A stretch of DNA of 64,000 nt from Dolomedes plantarius. Taxonomy: Eukaryota; Arthropoda; Arachnida; Araneae; Dolomedidae. The notes under the pieces were generated by a model. The model worked only from the letters and a program-made list of their open reading frames with translations. It ran no database searches and was not told the DNA's origin. The DNA is taken from the NCBI GenBank assembly GCA_907164885.2, contig OU015501.1:27982132-28046131 (forward strand), written 5' to 3'. Every line of letters begins with the position of its first letter. The stretch's first letter is position 1. Shown in pieces: positions 59,503-64,000 of this stretch. The position numbers were made by a program, and so were the translations under genes.

Positions 59503-60459
59503 CAATGGGTGCAAAAAGTATTTGCACATAGGAAGTTTTCAATTTAAAGCATGGAAATAAAATGCCTGACAGAATTAAACAACAAAACAGGTTTTTTAAT
59601 CTTCCAAAAACCATTTTCTGAAAAAAAACTGTCAAATAATATTTAACTTACAACACAATTAGAAATAAAAACATTTCACAAGAACAAAAAGTATTTGCTC
59701 ACTTATGGTTTTCAATTGCTTACGCAAATTATTGGCCTTTTATATATAATCCATGTGCATCAGTAATAGCTCATAGTCTTTACTTCACTGAATAAACTCG
59801 ATTTTGAGATGTTTCATTAGCTGTTTTGGCCAATTCACTTTTAATTACTCATTCTAGCTTAACTGTGCTGGAAATGTGACTCTTTGGAGCTTTTAAGTCT
59901 AGAATGTACCATAAATTTTCAATAACATTAGTATCAGGAGTCAGAGGATGTATAATAAATCCCCGTTTTGACATTATTTATTTATTTTCTCCATTATATG
60001 CCTTTTTCCTCGGTACTCTACCATGATAATTATCAACTTTTGGACCATTTGGAATGGTAAATGCCCAAACACGTTTATTGTTGATTCAAAAATGATTTCA
60101 TCACATATTTTGGCACTCGTGCGGGGAGTTATTTGCACTTGTGCAACAATGTTTCAACGATCTCTTTCGGATAACTTTTTGAGGCGATCAGAACGGGCTG
60201 TATTGGTTGCAGTTCCATAGGCCTCTTAATTATATATCAAACAAAAGAAAAGGATTTTATTACTTTTTTCCTAATGTCACAATAACTTTTGCCTTCAAAC
60301 TGAAGTGAAATACTATGTTGCCATAAAGAATCGGATATCTCACTCACTTTAGGAGATATTTTATTATACATGGAACATTTTAAAGTATTGAAGTCATTTG
60401 ACTAAGATGTCTAGATTTCTGATTTGAATCAATAAATTAGCATTTTTTACAGCCAATTA

Positions 60460-61681
60460 CACTGAAGTGCCACTGAATTAGGGATAGCAAAGCCTATGCA
60501 AATTGTGCAGCGCTGCGCATCATGTATGCGCAAGTGAGGGCGCTGTGGTAACTGCTATATATAGCGCGTACTGTGGTTGCTCTGAATTAGTTGTTGGAAT
60601 TGCCAGTATGGGTAAACTGTCTGATTTAGACGCCTTCGATCACGGACAAATCGTGGGTGCGCGACGCATGGGCCATTCAATTTCCGAAATCGTCAGACAG
60701 CTAGGATTTTCAAGGTCGACAGTGTCAAGAGTATACCAAGAATACATGGATGGTGGAAAAAAAAACTAGCGATCGGGCAAACTGCAAAGGACAATTAGCC
60801 TTGACAGTGCGTGGTGAGAGATGGCTCAGGCGTATTGTACGTAGCCAGCGAAGCCAAACATTAGCTCAAATTACCACCCAGTTTAATGACGGTGCCAGTC
60901 GTACAGTCAGTAAACGGACAGTGCAACGCTCGCTTCACCGTATGGGTTTCGGGATCCGTCGACCTACGAGAGTACCATTGCTCTATACTCGCCATCGGGC
61001 TGCACGTCTTGCCTGGGCAAGAGAGCACAGAGACTGGAGTGTAGAGGACTGGAAACGAGTAGCATGGAGTGATGAGTCTCGATTCCGACTACTTAACGCC
61101 GACGGGAGGCTGAGAATATGGCGTCAGGCTCATGAAGCCATGCATCCTGCATGCCTGGCTGGAACTGTACAAGGGCATGGTGGCTCAATCATGGTCTGGG
61201 GTGTTTTTTCGTGGCACAGTTTGGGATCTTTGGTGCGTGTACCAACCTCCCTCAATGCAATTCGGTACGTAGAGTTGCTGGGTGATCACCTCCTTCCGTT
61301 TATGCTGTTCTGTTATCCGCACGGTAATGGAGTTTTCCAGCAAGACAAGTGTACCTCTCACAAGTCCCGGTTGGCTACTGGCTGGTTGGATGAGCATTCC
61401 TCTGACTTCTTTGTCATGAATTGGCCACCTAGAAGCCCAGACTTAAATCCTATTGAGCATCTTTGGGATTTTTTGGAACAAGGCGTGAAAGGCCATCACA
61501 CAGCACCAAAGAACCTTACTGAATTATGGACAGCTTTCGCCAATATTTGGCAAGCCATTCCCGTGGAACGTTTCCAGAAACTTGTTGAATCTATGCCTCG
61601 TCGTGTGGCAGCCGTTATCAAGGCCAGAGGAGGCCCAACTCGTTACTAGGTAGGTATCCCAAATTCAGTGGCACTTCAGTG
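60460..61681 (+). mobile_element. DD36E element, copy 3 (full length)
   Basis: The 27-bp ends CACTGAAGTGCCACTGAATT onward and the inverse are intact, with TA at 60458-60459 and 61682-61683. It is 1222 bp, nested in the older Tc1-like element. It is the least damaged DD36E copy. Confidence 0.93.
60608..61649 (+). pseudogene. DD36E transposase, one frameshift from intact
   Basis: It starts MGKLSDLDAFDHGQIVGARR at 60608 with the family's own ATG. The HTH SEIVRQLGFSRSTVSRVYQE follows. The frame breaks at a run of nine A (60757-60765), where copy 1 has AGAAAAAA, one base shorter. The second frame is open to TAG at 61647-61649. It keeps all catalytic residues: Asp in AWSDESRF, Asp in FQQDKCTSH and Glu in PDLNPIEHLW, with 36 residues between the last two. 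The family Asn after the second Asp is Lys. Apart from the one-base insertion nothing obvious disables it; the homopolymer makes a sequencing error possible. Confidence 0.85.
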
Positions 61682-61832
61682 TATAAGTGTGCAAATAATT
61701 TTCATGCCCTAAAAATTTGCAACCAATAATTCTGCCAGTTTTCAAATTTTTTGACTTTTTCCCTACTGAACTTAGATAATTTGTGCAATTTAACAGTTGT
61801 AACAGAACGGGATCCTAAATATTCACCAACTT

Positions 61833-62333
61833 CTATAAGATTTAAAAGAAAAACTTTATGTGCAAATACCATTTTCACCTACTGTATGTGTAACTAAGCA
61901 TTTAGTTTTATACCAGTATCTTTTTTATTTAAATGGCTGTCATTAACAAATGTTAAAAGAAAGTGGGGTAACTGTTTCATTATAATTTTCAAACACTCTA
62001 TGTGATAAAAAAAAATATTTTCGAACTGAATAACTTTATTGAGTTCTATTTTTTTAATTAGCATTAGAGAAAGAAACAACTCTTTAAGGCTGCTGTGTAC
62101 TAACCCTATTGGATTCGCTCACCTCAATGTAGAGAAAATTGAATATACTAAATATAAAATATAAAACTAAATAAAATATATAAAGCTAAATATAAAATAT
62201 ATACTAAATATAATATATAAAACTAAATATAAAATATATACTAAATATAATATATAAAACTAAATGCTTAGTTACACATACAGTAGATGAAAATGGTATT
62301 TGCACATGAAGTTTTTCTTTTAAATCTTATAGA
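61833..62333. repeat. Inverted duplication, about 79-bp arms
   Basis: 61833-61911 and 62254-62333 are inverse copies with about two mismatches. The left arm spans the right end of the old Tc1-like element (TGCAAATACCATTTTCACCT) and about 25 bp of its flank. The right arm lies inside the TTAA element, in sequence absent from the other TTAA copy at 25620. Short ACTAAATATAAAATATATA-type repeats fill 62148-62253. Confidence 0.9.
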
Positions 62334-62696
62334 GAAAATTTATCTAGGCATTGCCGACTTGTATTTAAAGATTTAAAAAAAAAATTGTACTCCGTAATAG
62401 AGAAAAAAAATTTCACCTTGGGGTATTTTTCGTGAAAAAAAATGTAAATAATATTTTGAAATTTATATGATTCGGGGAAAAAATCTGGTATAGTGTCTTT
62501 TAAACACTCATAAATTCCTTTGGTGGACGATATTTATAAGATTAATCCTGTTGCAAGATGCAGAAAAGTTCAGGCTATCTGAAAATACCATTTTTATTGG
62601 ATTATCAGCATTTATGTAGCTGTAAATAGTAGACAAATTTTATCCATAATTTAACATTCAGGTGAGCGAATCCAACAGGGTTCTCACATAGCAGCG
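62088..62696. mobile_element. TTAA-flanked TIR element, copy 2
   Basis: TTAA at 62084-62087 and 62697-62700 bracket inverted ends GGCTGCTGTGTACTAACCCT and the inverse of CGCTGCTATGTGAGAACCCT; both continue with TTGGATTCGCTCACCT. The interior matches 25620-25982 except for an insertion at about 62140-62335. It has no coding capacity. A TTAA duplication suggests piggyBac-type mobilisation, though the ends lack the CCC typical of piggyBac. Confidence 0.75.
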
Positions 62697-62699
62697 TTA

Positions 62700-62830
62700 A
62701 TCGTCCGGGGACTTCACTTGGTAGAAGAGAGATTTTAAAGTGTGATAACCCAGGTTTGACACCCGATCTTATTAAGAGATTGTTATAGTGGCTCCCGACC
62801 ATGCGGAATCAATGTCATGGATCATTGTGT
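62700..62830 (+). repeat. tRNA-like SINE head candidate
   Basis: An A-box-like CTTCACTTGGTAGAAGAGAG and a B-box-like AGGTTTGACACCC are about 35 bp apart, followed by a GC-richer stretch. There is no second copy to confirm it. Confidence 0.35.
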
Positions 62831-64000
62831 ATGCAGTATAATATTCATTTTGAAAAAAAAGAGCATCGTCCTGTGACTATACGCAGGCCACATGGCCTCA
62901 GGCATAAAGTAAACGAAATACTTAAAAATAACTGCCTCATATCACCGGGATAGTTCAGACGATGAATACTCAATTTGAGGATAGGAGATTTGGGAACTAA
63001 TCACGGTTTCAGACCAGTCGCTATATAAAGTTTGTAACAGAATTTTAAATATATTATTGAAATGTAATATTTGTTTTATACAGATGGATTTTAGATTAAT
63101 TTTTATTTGCTAAAATTATATATTATTTACTTTCAAATAAATGTTGAAAATAGATTCAAAACCTTTTGTGGGGTTAATCATTAAGTTGTATTTTAAGTAA
63201 TACATTTAATGTGATTAAAAATTTTTTGGCATGATCACAACTAAAATTAAAAAAGCATATTCAGAAATCGAAATTGTAACAACATTATTCAAATGATTAG
63301 ATTGCAATCAGCAGTTAAAAAACTGTAGAATGTTAAGAGACTGAAAACAAATCAGTTTTCAAAATGAAAATTTTATTGAATAATCTAAGATTTATGAATA
63401 TCGTACGATAAGCTAGATTTTCCTGAGAGAATTTATTCTAAAACTCCCAGTCATTCCAAGTTTCAGGTGACAAAGAGCAAATAGAGCTCTAAATTAAAAG
63501 TGAAAAAATATTAGAAGCTCATTTTTATAGTTAAATTATATTTTAATTTAAGAAGGCAACTCTGATTTTGGGGGGAACACACCAAAAACATTAACCACTA
63601 AAGTACCCTAGAAAAATCTCCTTCGCCATGACTTTCAACTTAAGGGATAAGAAAAGTTATTTCGTTAACTTCAGGCCCTGCCTCTTTCATTGAAAATCTG
63701 GCCTTCCTTATTTAGCCCCAGAAAATCGTATCGCATAATCGAGAACCCTTACTTTTATGCGCCTTGCAGTCTACGTACGAGTATATGTTCATAAACAATG
63801 TAATGTCAGTCAATCACTTGTAAAGATTCACTGGAAAGCAGAGAACTTCTAAAACAGTATTTTTCTTTACCCACTGGATAAAAGTAGTATGGGGTTTTAC
63901 AAAAATTCTGAAAGAGTTGCGTAGCAGAGAAAACTTGCGAAGAAAACTTGCTAGTTACTAAAAAGTAAGGAAGTACCTTTCAATGGTCCGAAAACAAACA
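62831..64000. other. AT-rich DNA, nothing recognised
   Basis: No coding or repeat signature could be supported up to the window end. Confidence 0.5.

Larger units (their letters stand above)
59503..61884 (-). mobile_element. Old Tc1-like element, split by DD36E copy 3
   Basis: The left end CAATGGGTGCAAAAAGTATT (59503) and right end, inverse of CAGTAGGTGAAAATGGTATT (to 61884), continue as TGCACAT in both. TA flanks both (59501-59502 and 61885-61886). Without the nested element it is about 1.16 kb. The minus strand has decayed Tc1 blocks in order: LSERDR and PRTSAKICDE near 60120-60190, VPRKKAY near 60000, PDTNVIENLWYILD near 59900, and a C-terminal AITDAHGLYIK near 59750. The middle with the first two catalytic Asp is not recognisable. 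It is long dead. Confidence 0.75.

Overview
The window is AT-rich, non-coding-looking eukaryotic DNA crowded with transposable elements. The transposon families (Tc1 DD34E and DD36E, mariner, pogo/Tigger, hAT, Harbinger-like MITEs, tRNA-derived SINEs), the long (TA)n tracts and a spliced exon fit an arthropod nuclear genome. An arachnid is my best guess, because close relatives of the two Tc1 transposases are commonly annotated in spider genomes; that is recall, not something searched here. There are no bacterial-style operons, no CRISPR arrays and no rRNA genes.

The only piece that looks like a host gene is one short exon on the minus strand at 54826-54977. It has a good acceptor and donor and encodes a single transmembrane segment with a basic, cysteine-containing juxtamembrane stretch. 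Much of the window may therefore be intron of one large minus-strand gene for a membrane protein whose identity I cannot tell.

Layout. 1-2.6 kb: a decayed Tc1 copy and a deletion derivative of a mariner. 2.6-14.3 kb: mostly featureless AT-rich DNA with one SINE, small tandem repeats and a foldback MITE dimer. 14.3-18.5 kb: a SINE, a DD36E Tc1 element, a Tc1 fossil, a second foldback MITE and a deleted DD34E Tc1 element. 18.5-31.8 kb: a tRNA-derived SINE, a TTAA-flanked repeat, hairpins and long blank stretches. 31.8-39.1 kb: a dense cluster of an internally deleted mariner-like element, a hAT MITE with perfect 8-bp target duplication, a pogo-like element, and a Tigger-like element interrupted by the best-preserved DD34E Tc1 copy. 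39.1-48.4 kb: a Harbinger-like MITE, a non-coding LTR element with unequal LTRs (the 3' LTR carries a MITE whose empty site is visible in the 5' LTR), a solo-LTR candidate, a truncated DD36E copy and over 600 bp of (TA)n. 48.4-59.5 kb: mostly blank, with two strong hairpins, the transmembrane exon and one SINE. 59.5-62.8 kb: a nested set consisting of an old Tc1 fossil holding a young DD36E copy, followed by a TTAA element that carries an inverted copy of the neighbouring Tc1 end.

I found no convincing new multi-gene system. The most unusual observations are the transmembrane exon, the LTR element with swapped U3 blocks and a 44-nt tRNA-Ser complement next to its 5' LTR, the templated inverted duplication at 61.8-62.3 kb, and the paired hairpins at 51.4-51.5 kb.
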